DNA of 60,301 nt from SAR324 cluster bacterium. Its GTDB lineage: Bacteria; SAR324; JACQKK01. Each line of letters opens with the position of its first letter. Position 1 is the first letter of the stretch. Under the pieces are notes generated by a model. The model was not told where the DNA came from and ran no database searches. It saw nothing but the letters and a program-made list of their open reading frames with translations. Both the position numbers and the translations under genes were made by a program. Shown one piece after another: positions 28,505-38,700 of the stretch. Location: NCBI GenBank assembly GCA_022574555.1, contig JACZRV010000007.1, positions 1-60,301 of the forward strand, in the 5' to 3' direction.

Positions 28505-30013
28505 TTATGGGGTGAACGTGGCCTTGAACTCGTTTAACGCCTGGAGCAACTCGTCATGGCTTTCCTTGTCCAGGGTTTTGGATTTATCCAAATTGTCCAA
28601 TAGGGAGCTGTATTTCGATCGCAGGAATACCAGAAACTCCTCCACGAATCGGCCTGCCGCGCTGACCGGAAACTCGTCCAGGCCGCCGCGGGTGGCTGCA
28701 AAAATCGAGATCACCTGGTCCACCACGGGCATGGGCTTGTATTGCGGCTGCTTCAGAATTTCGGTGAGCCGCTCGCCTCGTGCCAACTGAAATTGGGTGG
28801 CCTTGTCCAGGTCGCTGCCGAACTGGGCGAATGCGGCTTTTTCCCGATACTGGGCCAGTTCCAGCCGCAGCGATCCCGCCACCGTCTTCATCGCCTTCAC
28901 CTGAGCCGCGCCGCCCACTCGGGAGACGGACAACCCCACGTTGATCGCGGGTCGAATGCCCGAATTGAAAAGCTCGGCGCTGAGAAAGATCTGGCCGTCG
29001 GTGATGGAAATGACGTTGGTCGGAATGTAGGCGGAAATGTCACCGGCCTGCGTTTCGACGATGGGCAACGCGGTCATGGATCCGCCGCCGTTGGCGTCGT
29101 TCAGCTTGGCCGAACGCTCCAGAAGACGGCTGTGCAGGTAAAAGACATCGCCGGGATAGGCTTCCCGCCCCGGCGGCCGGCGCAGCAGCAGCGAAAGCTG
29201 ACGATAGGCTACCGCCTGTTTGGAGAGATCGTCGTAGACCACCAGCACGTGCTGGCCCTTGCCCATGAAGTATTCGCCGATGGTCGCCCCCGCCATGGGC
29301 GCGATATACTGCAAGGGGGCGGGATCCGCCGCGGTGGCGGTGATGATGATGGTGTAGTCCATCGCCCCTTCCTGCTGCAACCGCTCGGCCACGACCGCCA
29401 CGGACGAGTTCTTCTGCCCGATGGCGACGTAGATGCAGATGACGTCGCCCCCTTTTTGATTGATGATCGTATCGATCACGATCGCAGTCTTTCCGGTCTG
29501 CCGGTCGCCGATGATGAGTTCCCGTTGTCCCCGGCCCACGGGAATCATGGCGTCGATGGCCTTGATTCCGGTTTGCAGGGGTTCATGGACGGGCCGGCGC
29601 TTCACGATGCCCGGCGCGATGACGTCCAGCTTGCCGGTCGAATCGGACTCGATGGGACCTTTTCCGTCCAAGGGTTCGCCCAGGGGATTGATCACCCTGC
29701 CCAGCAATGCCGGCCCCGTGGGAATCTCCGCAATTCGGTCGGTACGCCGCACCTCGTCGCCTTCCTTGAGGTGGCGCTCGTCGCCCATCAGGACCACCCC
29801 CACGTTGTCCTCTTCCAGATTCAGCGCGATGCCGGTGACACCTCCCGGAAAATCGAGCAGTTCACCCGCCTTGACCTTGTCCAGACCATAAACGCGGGCG
29901 ATTCCGTCCCCTACGGTAAGGATGGTGCCCACCTCACGGGTTTCCACCTTGCGATCGAAGGATTCGATCTGTTTTTCGATAATGGAGCTGATTTCCTCCG
30001 CTCGTAGCTTCAT
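28505..30013 (-). CDS. atpA: F1Fo ATP synthase subunit alpha
   Basis: The 502-aa subunit has GDRQTGKT (Walker A), the [12 protein letters not shown] start, and the [27 protein letters not shown] block with the catalytic-site Arg further on ([13 protein letters not shown]). The start at 30013 follows AAGGA by four bases. It lies 7 bases after atpH. Confidence 0.97.
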   Translation of the reverse strand: MKLRAEEISSIIEKQIESFDRKVETREVGTILTVGDGIARVYGLDKVKAGELLDFPGGVTGIALNLEEDNVGVVLMGDERHLKEGDEVRRTDRIAEIPTGPALLGRVINPLGEPLDGKGPIESDSTGKLDVIAPGIVKRRPVHEPLQTGIKAIDAMIPVGRGQRELIIGDRQTGKTAIVIDTIINQKGGDVICIYVAIGQKNSSVAVVAERLQQEGAMDYTIIITATAADPAPLQYIAPMAGATIGEYFMGKGQHVLVVYDDLSKQAVAYRQLSLLLRRPPGREAYPGDVFYLHSRLLERSAKLNDANGGGSMTALPIVETQAGDISAYIPTNVISITDGQIFLSAELFNSGIRPAINVGLSVSRVGGAAQVKAMKTVAGSLRLELAQYREKAAFAQFGSDLDKATQFQLARGERLTEILKQPQYKPMPVVDQVISIFAATRGGLDEFPVSAAGRFVEEFLVFLRSKYSSLLDNLDKSKTLDKESHDELLQALNEFKATFTP

Positions 30014-30020
30014 CGGGTCC

Positions 30021-30560
30021 TTATCCGCCGGAAATTTCTGATTGAAGGGTATCCAGTGCGTTACGCAAGCTGCCGTCCCATACCGTACTGCCAATCTTTG
30101 TGACCACGCCACCGATGATGGACGGATCGACCGTCACGGCGAGGGTGATCTTTTTGCCGGAAATCTTCTCGTAGAGTGTGCGCAGGCGTTCCTCGTCCCC
30201 CTCGCTGAGTGACGAGGCGACGGTTACCTGCGCTTGGGCAAAGCCCAACCGTTCATCGGCCAATTCGTGATAAATCCTGCGGATCTCGTCCACGAGCTCG
30301 ATCCGTCTCTTGTGGACCAGATAACGGATAAAAGTATCCACCAGTTGCGGTGCCTGCATCCGTTGGAGCACAGTTGCGACGATGCGCTCTTTCTCGGCGT
30401 GGGGCACGTCGGGCGAGGCGAACATCGCTGCCAGACGATCCGATTCGGACAGCAGTTCCGCCAGATCATCCAGCCCGCCGGCGACTTCCTCGATCCCCTC
30501 CGACTTGGCGGCCAGATTCATCAGGGCCAGAGCGTAGCGGCGGGCAATGACGGCGCTCAC
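30021..30560 (-). CDS. atpH: F1Fo ATP synthase subunit delta
   Basis: The 179-aa protein has the OSCP/delta layout: [13 protein letters not shown] at the N-terminus, a helical body, and a C-terminal [26 protein letters not shown] region. It joins F1 to the b-b' stalk. It starts with a GTG that overlaps the atpF stop (GTGA). Confidence 0.94.
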   Translation of the reverse strand: MSAVIARRYALALMNLAAKSEGIEEVAGGLDDLAELLSESDRLAAMFASPDVPHAEKERIVATVLQRMQAPQLVDTFIRYLVHKRRIELVDEIRRIYHELADERLGFAQAQVTVASSLSEGDEERLRTLYEKISGKKITLAVTVDPSIIGGVVTKIGSTVWDGSLRNALDTLQSEISGG

Positions 30561-31171
30561 GGCGGAGCCTCCAGGCGCTCCAAGTGCTCGTCGAGCAGGT
30601 GGCGTTGATGCGCGTCGCTCATCCGATCCACAATCATCTCCTCCGCCAACCGGATCGCCTCCGCGGTCAGCTCCACGCGCATCGTCGCTATGGCTTGGTT
30701 GCGTGCCTGCTCGATTTGCAGCCGGCTTTGCTGCCGGAGCCGTTCGGCCAGGGCGTCGGCATCCGACTTGAGCCGATCCCGCTCAACCTCGGCCTCGGCG
30801 CGGGCATCGGCTTTCATTGATTCCAGTTCCGCCTTGAGGCTTGCGATATTCTTCCGTTGTTCCTCCAGCCGCGTTTCCGCCTCGCCGGCTTCCTTGCGGG
30901 CATCGTCCAAGGTTTGCTTGGCTCCAGCCGCGGATTTGCGCAAAAACCTGCTGACCGGTTTTCGGGCGAAGTAAATCAATATCCCGGCCAAGATGGCTAA
31001 ATTGATGGATTGGTATGCGAGATCGGCCCACGGTGATCCGTGCCCCTCCCCGTTACCCGCGGCCTGGGCCACCGAGGCCAGGCACACGATCCACGCGGAG
31101 AGGATAACGCCGGCCACGCTCACTTTTCTGATGGCTTTTGCTTCTATGGCCTTTGCGCTCCAGTTCATCAT
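30557..31171 (-). CDS. atpF: F1Fo ATP synthase subunit b
   Basis: The 204-aa protein is a b subunit with an unusual N-terminal extension that looks like a cleavable signal (VAGVILSAWIVCLASVAQAA) before the membrane anchor (INLAILAGILIYFARKP). A long charged coiled coil follows (about 80-200). Signal-bearing b subunits with a separate b' are known from several delta-proteobacteria-like lineages. It overlaps both neighbours by 4 bases. Confidence 0.92.
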   Translation of the reverse strand: MMNWSAKAIEAKAIRKVSVAGVILSAWIVCLASVAQAAGNGEGHGSPWADLAYQSINLAILAGILIYFARKPVSRFLRKSAAGAKQTLDDARKEAGEAETRLEEQRKNIASLKAELESMKADARAEAEVERDRLKSDADALAERLRQQSRLQIEQARNQAIATMRVELTAEAIRLAEEMIVDRMSDAHQRHLLDEHLERLEAPP

Positions 31172-31635
31172 TCGAGTACGCGGCGTGATATTTGTTGGGC
31201 CAAGCCTCCCACGCGTTGGGCCAATTCGTCCCGCAGCCGTAGCGCCTCTTTTTCCAGTTCACTCAGGGCCGCAGACAGATCCATTTCCACCGCCTTGCGC
31301 GCGTCGGCAAGGACAGCCTCGACAGCGTCTTGGGCGTCGCGCCGCGCTTCCTGGCGGTAAGTGTTTACCTCCTCGCGCACCTGCGCCAATTGCGTTTGAT
31401 AGTCCCTGTCGAGGGCTTCGATTTCCCGCAACTGCTGCTGGGTGGATTCACGAAGTTGGCCCAGCATCTGCGAACGATTATCCAAGGTGCGCAATACCGG
31501 ATTGAACAGCAATCGATTCATCGAATACATCACGATCAACACCAGAACGAAAATGAACAAAGCGGTGTTCAGTTCTAGGTGCAATACCCCAAAGTCGAAA
31601 ATCGGGATGAGGTGTTCCGATGCCCGGTAATCCAT
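31168..31635 (-). CDS. atpF': F1Fo ATP synthase subunit b' (second b-type subunit)
   Basis: The start at 31635 (MDYRASEH) gives 155 aa with one membrane anchor (LNTALFIFVLVLIVMYSM) and a long coiled coil. This is the first gene of the F1/stalk operon. The longer frame adds a Cys-rich leader that does not fit the family. atpB and atpE (a and c) are not in the window, so the Fo genes must be elsewhere, a split layout. Confidence 0.9.
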   Translation of the reverse strand: MDYRASEHLIPIFDFGVLHLELNTALFIFVLVLIVMYSMNRLLFNPVLRTLDNRSQMLGQLRESTQQQLREIEALDRDYQTQLAQVREEVNTYRQEARRDAQDAVEAVLADARKAVEMDLSAALSELEKEALRLRDELAQRVGGLAQQISRRVLE

Positions 31636-32247
31636 ACTATTGCTGCACGTTACGGTGGAAAATGTCGTGCGGTGCCCGTCCAGACACGGGCCTGCTGTGT
31701 TGATCAACCACACGGATTAGCACTTGGCGGGAGCCGATGCTCCAGCCTAACGGCGCCCCGCACGCATCGTCCCAATGATCGGTCGCTGAGGGGATTTATT
31801 CTGAAACCACTTCTGGTAGCATGGTGCTGGCCGAACTGTCAACCAATCGGCGCGGAAAGCCAGGGCAATCGCAAGATCGGGCAAAAACACAAGAAGCAAA
31901 AATTAGGCACGAAACGCGACACTCAAATATGTCTATTTTGAGAGATAACCCACACTTCCTTCTACGGAAAGGCTCAACGCATAGGAAATCTCTCTGGAAG
32001 TTCCTTCAATTTGGTTCTTGCGATTGCCCTGCGCGGAAAGCCCAGGCGGTCGGTACGGATTTCGCGCTTGCCCAGGTGCGCAATCGCCATTCGTTGACTG
32101 CAATGGCCGTTGACTGCAATGGCCGTTGACTGCAATGAGAAATCCACATAAATTAATATATAGCATAATCACGATCAGGAGTTTTTTCCGGTGTGCGCAC
32201 GCCGCCACCCCGAATGATTGGACCGATCAAAACAACCCGAGTATCCG
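31636..32247. other. intergenic region between the atp operon and fmdB
   Basis: About 610 bases without a supported gene; it must contain the promoter of the atp operon (reading left) and of fmdB (reading right). It also holds a threefold 16-bp repeat. An AT-rich block (TTAATATATAGCATAAT) at about 32153-32169 may be the -10 area of fmdB. Confidence 0.5.
32092..32139. repeat. 16-bp tandem repeat, three copies
   Basis: CGTTGACTGCAATGGC is repeated at 32092, 32108 and 32124; the last copy ends GAG instead of GGC. Each unit contains TTGACT, a good sigma70 -35 hexamer. It lies 108 bases upstream of fmdB. Confidence 0.93.
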
Positions 32248-32583
32248 ATGCCGATTTACGAGTACATTTGCAACGATTGCACGCACGAGTTTGAAAGCCT
32301 GCAAAAGTTTACCGATCCACCGGAGACAGTCTGCCCAACCTGTAAAGGCAACGTCACCCGCAAGCTTTCCCAGAGCGCTTTCCACCTGAGGGGCAGCGGA
32401 TGGTATAGCGACGGTTATGGCAAGAAAGCCGAAAGTGGGTCCACTAAGGAAAAAGGCGCCGACGGCAAGACGGCCACCGAGAAGAGCGCCGACGGCAAGA
32501 CGGCCAAGTCAGACAAGGCGGAAAAAAAAGCCACCGGTTCGGGGGGCGACTCCAGTTCAGCTGCCCCAGCTTCAGCGACGTGA
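32248..32583 (+). CDS. FmdB-family zinc-ribbon protein
   Basis: The 111-aa protein starts MPIYEYICNDCTHEFE, with CNDC and CPTC knuckles, and the usual FmdB SAFHLRGSGWYSDGYG segment. The long tail is Lys/Ala/Gly/Ser-rich and holds a 10-codon internal repeat (ADGKTA twice). FmdB proteins are regulatory or stress-linked small proteins of unclear function. The start at 32248 is preferred because the family begins MPIYEY; an upstream in-frame Met adds an odd leader. Confidence 0.9.
   Translation: MPIYEYICNDCTHEFESLQKFTDPPETVCPTCKGNVTRKLSQSAFHLRGSGWYSDGYGKKAESGSTKEKGADGKTATEKSADGKTAKSDKAEKKATGSGGDSSSAAPASAT
32456..32506. repeat. in-frame duplication in the fmdB tail
   Basis: A 21-base block starting GCGCCGACGGCAAGACGG occurs at 32456 and 32486 (period 30 bases, 10 codons). 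It lengthens the disordered tail without breaking the frame. Confidence 0.85.
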
Positions 32584-32700
32584 CCGCAATCGCTCGTAAA
32601 CCGCAGAATCATAGAAATTGATTCGCGGCTCGCGCCGCAGCGGAGGGTTGCGCCTCTCGTTGGGTCGGGGGCCGAGGATCTGCCGCAATAGGGCGCTGAA

Positions 32701-33177
32701 TTATAGGGTCTCCAGCAAGACTACTGCCTGGGCGGCTATGCCTTTCTCATTGCCCAGAGCCCCCAGCCCTTCGGGAGATGCCGCCTTTACCGATACCCGA
32801 TCCGGCGCTATTCGCAAATCCCCGGCTATGTTCAGGCGCATGGCAGGCAGGTAGGGTGCGAGACGAGGCGCCTGGGCGATGATGGTACTGTCGACGTTCA
32901 CCGGTATCCAGCCCTTACCGCGTACCTTGTCCATAACCTCGCGCAAGAGCGACCTGGAATCGGCATCCGCATAGCGCGGATCGCCGGGCGGAAAATGAGT
33001 GCCCAGGTCTTCCAATGCCGCCGCGCCGAGCAGGGCATCGGCCACGGCGTGAAGCAGGACATCCGCGTCGGAGTGGCCGCCCAACCCGAGCCCATGCGGA
33101 ATGGTCTCGCCCCCCAGGACGAGACGGCGGCCAGCAATCAGAGGATGAATGTCGTACCCGGAGCCAACGCGCACCAT
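32701..33177 (-). CDS. ispF: 2-C-methyl-D-erythritol 2,4-cyclodiphosphate synthase
   Basis: The 158-aa protein shows the IspF metal site GSGYDIHPL and GGHSDADVLLHAVADALLGA, plus the GLGALGNEKGIAAQAVVLL end. It makes cyclic diphosphate MEcPP in the non-mevalonate isoprenoid pathway. Length is normal. The usual partner ispD is not adjacent here. Confidence 0.96.
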   Translation of the reverse strand: MVRVGSGYDIHPLIAGRRLVLGGETIPHGLGLGGHSDADVLLHAVADALLGAAALEDLGTHFPPGDPRYADADSRSLLREVMDKVRGKGWIPVNVDSTIIAQAPRLAPYLPAMRLNIAGDLRIAPDRVSVKAASPEGLGALGNEKGIAAQAVVLLETL

Positions 33178-33223
33178 ATCCGTATTCGAAAAAATTGATT
33201 CAAGTCCCCGCCCGCCGGACGGC

Positions 33224-33256
33224 GACCCTATTCAGACCCTATCCAGACCCTATTCA
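33224..33256. repeat. 11-bp tandem repeat, three copies
   Basis: GACCCTATTCA, GACCCTATCCA and GACCCTATTCA lie head to tail just before the ribosome site (AGAGGA) of the HEAT-repeat gene. Confidence 0.93.
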
Positions 33257-33272
33257 GAGGAAATCCGCTGCC

Positions 33273-33974
33273 ATGGCTGTCAAGTTGCCAAAAGCGCTGT
33301 TAAAACAGTTGGATGAACTGATGCGCCGCCTGCGCTCAGATAGTCCCGAGAACAGGGCCATGGCCACGAGCCGCCTGATCGGTTACGAACAATCGGGGAA
33401 GATTCCACTGGAATTGCTTCTGCAAATGGCCGGGGACAGCGACGTAAACTACGCCATGTATGCCATCACCGCATTGGGCAGGAGCGGGAAACCAGAAGCC
33501 GTCGATAAGCTGATCGAATTGGTCTCTTCCCATCGGGATGGAAATCCTCTGTTCCTGGAAACGGTGATTGAAGCGCTCGCTGAATCCGGTGCCAAGGATG
33601 CGGTTCCCACTCTGTTACAACTCATCGGGATTACAGCGCCTGGTAAAAACAGATTTCTGAGCCGGATTACACGCAGGAAGGATGTGCCCGACCAGGCGGA
33701 AGAACGATTCAGAGACAGCATGGTCTTGCCGGTCACACGGGCGCTGGAAAAAATCGGTGATGCCGACTCGGCGCCATTGATCGAAGGTTACCTGAGTCAC
33801 GAAGATCCCCTCGTTCGCTGCCATACCATCCGCGTCTTGATCAACGCCGGATTTACGGATTCCATCGAGCGGCTGAAGCAAATCGCGCAATCCGATCCCG
33901 ATAGGCTGGTGCAGGAATTGGCGGCGATCGCCTTGGACAAGCTGGCGCCTCAGCCCGGAAATCTCAACAATTAA
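33273..33974 (+). CDS. HEAT-repeat protein
   Basis: The 233-aa protein is a helical repeat of HEAT type: repeated pairs such as DVNYAMYAITALGRSGKPEAVDKLIELV, then FLETVIEALAESGAKDAVPTLLQL, then a block around DADSAPLIEGYLSHEDPLVRCHTIRVLI. No signal peptide or catalytic motif is seen. Such proteins are binding scaffolds. AGAGGA lies upstream of the ATG. Partners are unknown; it is read alone on the plus strand between minus-strand genes. Confidence 0.82.
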   Translation: MAVKLPKALLKQLDELMRRLRSDSPENRAMATSRLIGYEQSGKIPLELLLQMAGDSDVNYAMYAITALGRSGKPEAVDKLIELVSSHRDGNPLFLETVIEALAESGAKDAVPTLLQLIGITAPGKNRFLSRITRRKDVPDQAEERFRDSMVLPVTRALEKIGDADSAPLIEGYLSHEDPLVRCHTIRVLINAGFTDSIERLKQIAQSDPDRLVQELAAIALDKLAPQPGNLNN

Positions 33975-34038
33975 TCACATCCACCCATGTGCCGGCTTCG
34001 CCGCAAATCATCCCGGCGAGCCGTGCCACACGATGCGG

Positions 34039-35700
34039 CTAACGCTGCGGAACTGGAATCGATGCCGACTTGGCGCATCGGAAACTGACATCCGGCCAGG
34101 CGAGATTGCGCTCGCTGGATCCCCGGAAAAAGGTGGCCGCCGCTCGCGCGTTCTGCGCCCAGGAACTGCCGCGCAGCACCCTTTCCTTGTGGAATTTGGG
34201 ATTGGTTGAAATTCCGCCCGCATAAGGCTTGAGCACGTCATTCACCCACTCCCTCACATTGCCCGCCATGTGTTTGATGCCATAGGGGCTGATGTCCTTC
34301 CCCGCTGCGTGCACTTGAGCGGGACCCTTCCTGCCGGACTCGCGGGTCACCGTGTATCCGGGAACGAAGTTGATCCCTTCCCAGGGATAGATCTGCCCGC
34401 CGGTGCCTCTGGCCGCCTTTTCCCATTCCGATTCCGAGGGCAGGCGTTTGCCCAGAAACCGGCAATAATCGCGGGCGTCGTCCCAGCTGACCCCGGTCAC
34501 CGGCAGATCGGCCGAGCCGGCAGGATATCGCCTGCCGATCCAACCGACCGGCGTCCGATGGTTCCGCTTTTCGACAAATCGGTTGTAGTCGCGATTGGAC
34601 ACTTCGGCAATGTCGATGTGAAACGCCGGCAACTTGACTTGATGTGCCGGCCGGGCATCGACCGGCGTGCCGTTGGTACCCTGGACAAACACGCCGGCCG
34701 AAACCAGCGCCATGCCGCGCGCGGCTTTGGGCTGACGTCCCGCCTGGCCGCGTTTTTCCTTCGCATCCCCATCCACGGTGTCTTCGTCGATTTTGATAAT
34801 GGCCGCCCAGACGAATTTCCCGGTGTAGATATCGGTCATTTTGAAATCGGCCACGATCTGCCGGCCGTCCTGTTTCAGGTTGCCGTTGATGAAAGCCTGC
34901 ACCCCGAACAGCCCGCCCAACTCGGCGGCGCTTTGCTCGTCGAAGAATACCGCCTGGTTCAACGCCTGTTCGCCGAGTATCAGTTTCAAATTGTTTCGGT
35001 CCACCACCTTGAAGCTTCCGTCCTTGGTGAGGTATACCGTGAGGATATCCACCACCTCTTCCTCGGTAATGCCGGTCGTGGATTTGAAATCCCAGAAACT
35101 GACCGTTTTGATATTGGCCCGTTTGAGACGGCGATCGGTTTTCATCGATTGCACGATGCCCGTACCGAGCCGGCGGATGGACGAGACCCACTGCTCCGGA
35201 GCGCCTTCCAAGGGAATAAATTCCGCCCAGGCAATCGTGGAATTCTGCACGTCGATGGCCTTGAGGATCAGCGCATTGGTGTAGAGATTGCCGTAGATGA
35301 ACAGATCGATACCAGCCAACTGGCCCAGTTCCTTGTACTCGTCCGCGGAGACGATGTCGGACAACTGGAATTTCTGTTCCTTCAGGATGCGCTTTAATTG
35401 GGCGCGATTGATTACGTCCAATTCCAGCACCGTTTGCAGAATCTTGGTCGTGGCGTAATCGATAAGTTCGTCGAGATCCAAATCGGCTGGCGAGATGGTC
35501 CTGATATGCGAGAACGCGATGGTCTTGTAGCGCGTACCCTTGCCGGGCAGCGCAATCAGCGATTCGGCGATGCGCTGGGCGATCTGCTCGGTATTCGCCG
35601 CCGCCGCCGATACCGGGATAAGGGCCGGCATAAGGAACGCCAGGCACACCAGCGCCGCAGTATTCCGCACGCCAGACCCATTCCAACGCCAAGTTCTCAT
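34039..35700 (-). CDS. exported CsgG-CsgG-SUMF1 fusion protein
   Basis: The 553-aa protein has a signal peptide (AALVCLAFLMPALIPVSAAAA), then two CsgG/FlgO-like domains in tandem (about 40-190 and 200-320; for example LELDVINRAQLKRIL and FKVVDRNNLKLIL). It ends in a SUMF1/FGE-type domain (about 340-545: LGKRLPSESEWEKAARG, MAGNVREWVND, RVLRGSSW, SFRCA). The two C-terminal active-site Cys of true formylglycine-generating enzymes are missing, so this domain is more likely for binding or structure. It starts 14 bases after smc ends, perhaps cotranscribed. Its location should be periplasm or outer-membrane periphery. Confidence 0.8.
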   Translation of the reverse strand: MRTWRWNGSGVRNTAALVCLAFLMPALIPVSAAAANTEQIAQRIAESLIALPGKGTRYKTIAFSHIRTISPADLDLDELIDYATTKILQTVLELDVINRAQLKRILKEQKFQLSDIVSADEYKELGQLAGIDLFIYGNLYTNALILKAIDVQNSTIAWAEFIPLEGAPEQWVSSIRRLGTGIVQSMKTDRRLKRANIKTVSFWDFKSTTGITEEEVVDILTVYLTKDGSFKVVDRNNLKLILGEQALNQAVFFDEQSAAELGGLFGVQAFINGNLKQDGRQIVADFKMTDIYTGKFVWAAIIKIDEDTVDGDAKEKRGQAGRQPKAARGMALVSAGVFVQGTNGTPVDARPAHQVKLPAFHIDIAEVSNRDYNRFVEKRNHRTPVGWIGRRYPAGSADLPVTGVSWDDARDYCRFLGKRLPSESEWEKAARGTGGQIYPWEGINFVPGYTVTRESGRKGPAQVHAAGKDISPYGIKHMAGNVREWVNDVLKPYAGGISTNPKFHKERVLRGSSWAQNARAAATFFRGSSERNLAWPDVSFRCAKSASIPVPQR

Positions 35701-35714
35701 GGCTTGAGCTTCCC

Positions 35715-38700
35715 CTACGAGGCCAGTTCAGTCAGGTTGACCGACACCACCTTGGAAACCCCGGCGTCTTCCATGGTGACGCCATACAGCAGATCGCCGG
35801 ACTCCATCGTTCTTCTGTTATGGGTGATCATAATAAATTGCGTGCGATCTGTCATGTTTCGCATCAATCGATTGAACCGGCCGACGTTCGCGTCGTCCAA
35901 GGGAGCATCCACCTCGTCCAATACGCAAAAGGGACTGGGTTTGATCGAGAAGAAGGAGAAGATCAGAGCGATCGCCGTCATCGCTTTCTCGCCGCCTGAA
36001 AGCAGGCTGACCTCTTGCAATCGTTTGCCCGGCGGCTGCGCGACGATGTCCACTCCGGCCAAGAGCATATCTTCCGAATCGGTGAGCACCAGCCGCCCCT
36101 CCCCGCCGGAAAAAACCTCTGGAAATATGCGCTCGAATGCCGAATTGACTTTTTCGAAGGTATCCTTGAACCTCCGGCGGGATTCCTGGTTCATCCGGCG
36201 AATCGATTCCTTCAGGTCTTCAGCGGCCCGTTCCAGATCGCCCCGCTGGCGCATCAGGAATTCCAACCGTGTATGCAATTCCTCGTGTTCCTCTGGGGCC
36301 GCCAGATTGACGCCGGTCATCTGTTCCAACCTCTGCCGGCCGTTCTTCCACTCGCGTTCCAATTGGGCTTCGTCCTCGGGATCGGCCCCCTCGTCGGGTG
36401 GTGGCCCGTCACCGGCTTGCTCGCTCCATTGCTCCAGGCGCATCCGTTCCGCGGTGAGGGCCAATTCCAGCTCATGCTTTTTGCCCCGCACCGATTCGGA
36501 GGCGGCCTGGGCAGTCTTGATTTGTTGGGCCAGCCCTTCTCCACGGCCGGTCAGCTGCTCATGGTGAGCCGACACCTGATCCGTTCGTTCCCGGGCGGCC
36601 TGGAGATTTTCCTGCATCTGCCCGAGATGGGTGATTCCATTCCGCACCGCGTCGTCGTGGTTGGACGCGAGGGCCTGCTGCCGCTCCATTTCGCTCTCGG
36701 TTTCCCGCAATTTGGCTGAGGTCTCTTTGCACTCGGCCGCCAGGACATCGAGCTGGGAGCGCGTTTGTTCCAGCTGGGAAATGATCCTGGCGTATTCCAC
36801 CTTGTCGTCCGTGAGTCCCTGCTCCAACTCGCCTGTTTCCATTCGGGCTCGATGCGCCCGATCCTGTTCGGCCGCCAAATCGCTTTCCAGTCGCGTCTGC
36901 TGCCCATTCCATTCTGCCCGCTCCCGAACCATTTGGGCGCGCTGCGCCGCCGAATCTTCCAAATCACGACGAAGTTGATCGCGGTCGGCTTCGAGCCGGC
37001 CGATCGAGCTCTCGCTGCGGTCAACCGCCTCGTTGGCGTGATCGATGACCTGCTCCAGCCGGGAGCGGGTCAGCGCCATCCGTCCCGATCCTTCAACCAG
37101 CCGGCTGATCTCTGCCCGCTGCGCCCGAATCTCGTTTTCCAGCCGCTGGGTTTCGCGCTCAGCGCTTTCCCGGCGCTTTTCCAGTTCCGAAAAGCGCCCG
37201 CGCAGCGCCTGGAGTTCGCTGCGGCGGCGCAAAATACCGCTGGCGGCGGGGCTCGTCTGCTCCGGTGCCCGGCCGATGGTGACCACGCCCCTGGGGTCCA
37301 TATGATAGTCTCCGGCGGGCGAAATCCATTCCTCGCCCGCCGCCGTGGGCGGAACTGACGGTTGCAGAGAGCCGTCGGGGAGCAATCGCACCGGGTCGAA
37401 AAGACCTCTTTTCACCGGCTCCAAATGGGCCGGTAATTTCACCAGGCCAGCCAGGGTCGGCCCCGACGCTTCCGGCAGGGGCCGCCGGCCGATGGTATCC
37501 AGGGTCACCAGGCGCACCGCTCCCAGTTCGTTTTGGCGCAAGATTTCCGCCAGCGGTGCGATGTGTCTGGACTCCCGGAGCACCAGTATTTCCAGGTAGG
37601 CCCCCAGAAAATCCCCGAATATCAGTACCTTATCCGGCTCGATTTCGATAAAATCGCTGAGCGGCCCCAATAAGCCCCATTCATCCCGTCCGCCGGGAGA
37701 AGCGTCCACCCACTCGAGTAGACCACGCACGGACTCGCCGAAATCCTGATATCCGCTTTCCATCTCGGCGAGGGCCTCGACGCGGGATTGACACCCCAAT
37801 TCCTCGCGGGTGGCTTCGCCGAGCCGGTGCTGAGCGTTGCGGAAATCGGCTTCGTTCCCGGTCAACGCGCTCTGCAAAGAGGCGCCTTTGGATTCCGTAA
37901 GCTCCTGGTCTCTTTGACACGCGGCCAATTCGCCGGCGTATTTGCTGCGGCTGTCGCGTGCGTCTTGCAATTCATCGCGTGTGGTTCGCAGAATCTCGTC
38001 GATGGCGGTGGCTCTTCGTTGCCATTCCGCCACGCGCTCCTCGATGAACCGCTCTTGGTTGGTGATTCCCATCAGTGTGGTGTGGCATTCCACCAGCCGC
38101 TCCTGAGTGCGCGCCAATTGCGCTGCGGCGCTTTCCAGCTCCTCCGTTTTTTCTGTATGGTGCGCTTCGACTGCATCCATACGGGCGCGTGACGTCGAAC
38201 CGTCGATTTCCAGTGCTTCGCTTTTGGCTTGGGCGGCCTTGATTTGGCGTTGCATGTTTTGAAATTTTTCATGCAATGCGCCTCGTTGCGCCGTGAGCTG
38301 ATCGATCCAATGCTGGGCGTTCTCCCGGTTCTGGCGCGCCAGGGCCGACGCGGTTTCCTGTTGCTGAATCTCCCGCTCGATATCGTAGGCTTTTGCCCGC
38401 GCCGCCCGCAGGTTCCCTTCCGCCAGCCCTACATCGTTCCGGTTCCGCTCGACCTGGATTTGCAGCAACTCGAGTTGCTGGTTGTGTCCATCCTGTTCGG
38501 CGCTCAGGGTCTGAACGTCCCGTTCGAGATCGCGGCATCGCTTCACACCCTTCCAGTAGCGGGCATGAGCCAGTCTCTGACCCATGCCGCCCACCTTATC
38601 CCTGAGAGCGAGGTATTCCTGGGCCGCCTCCATCTGGCCACGCAGCGAATCCTCCTGCCGTTGCAGTTCCCCAATAAGGTCTCCCACGCGCAGCAGGTTT

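Noticed and set aside
28742-30007. Open frame of about 420 codons opposite atpA
   Set aside because: An antisense shadow of a certain ATP synthase gene, with His/Gly/Arg-rich composition and no motif.
32092-32139. Possible CRISPR array
   Set aside because: Units are 16 bp with no spacers between them; it is a plain tandem repeat. No cas gene is present.
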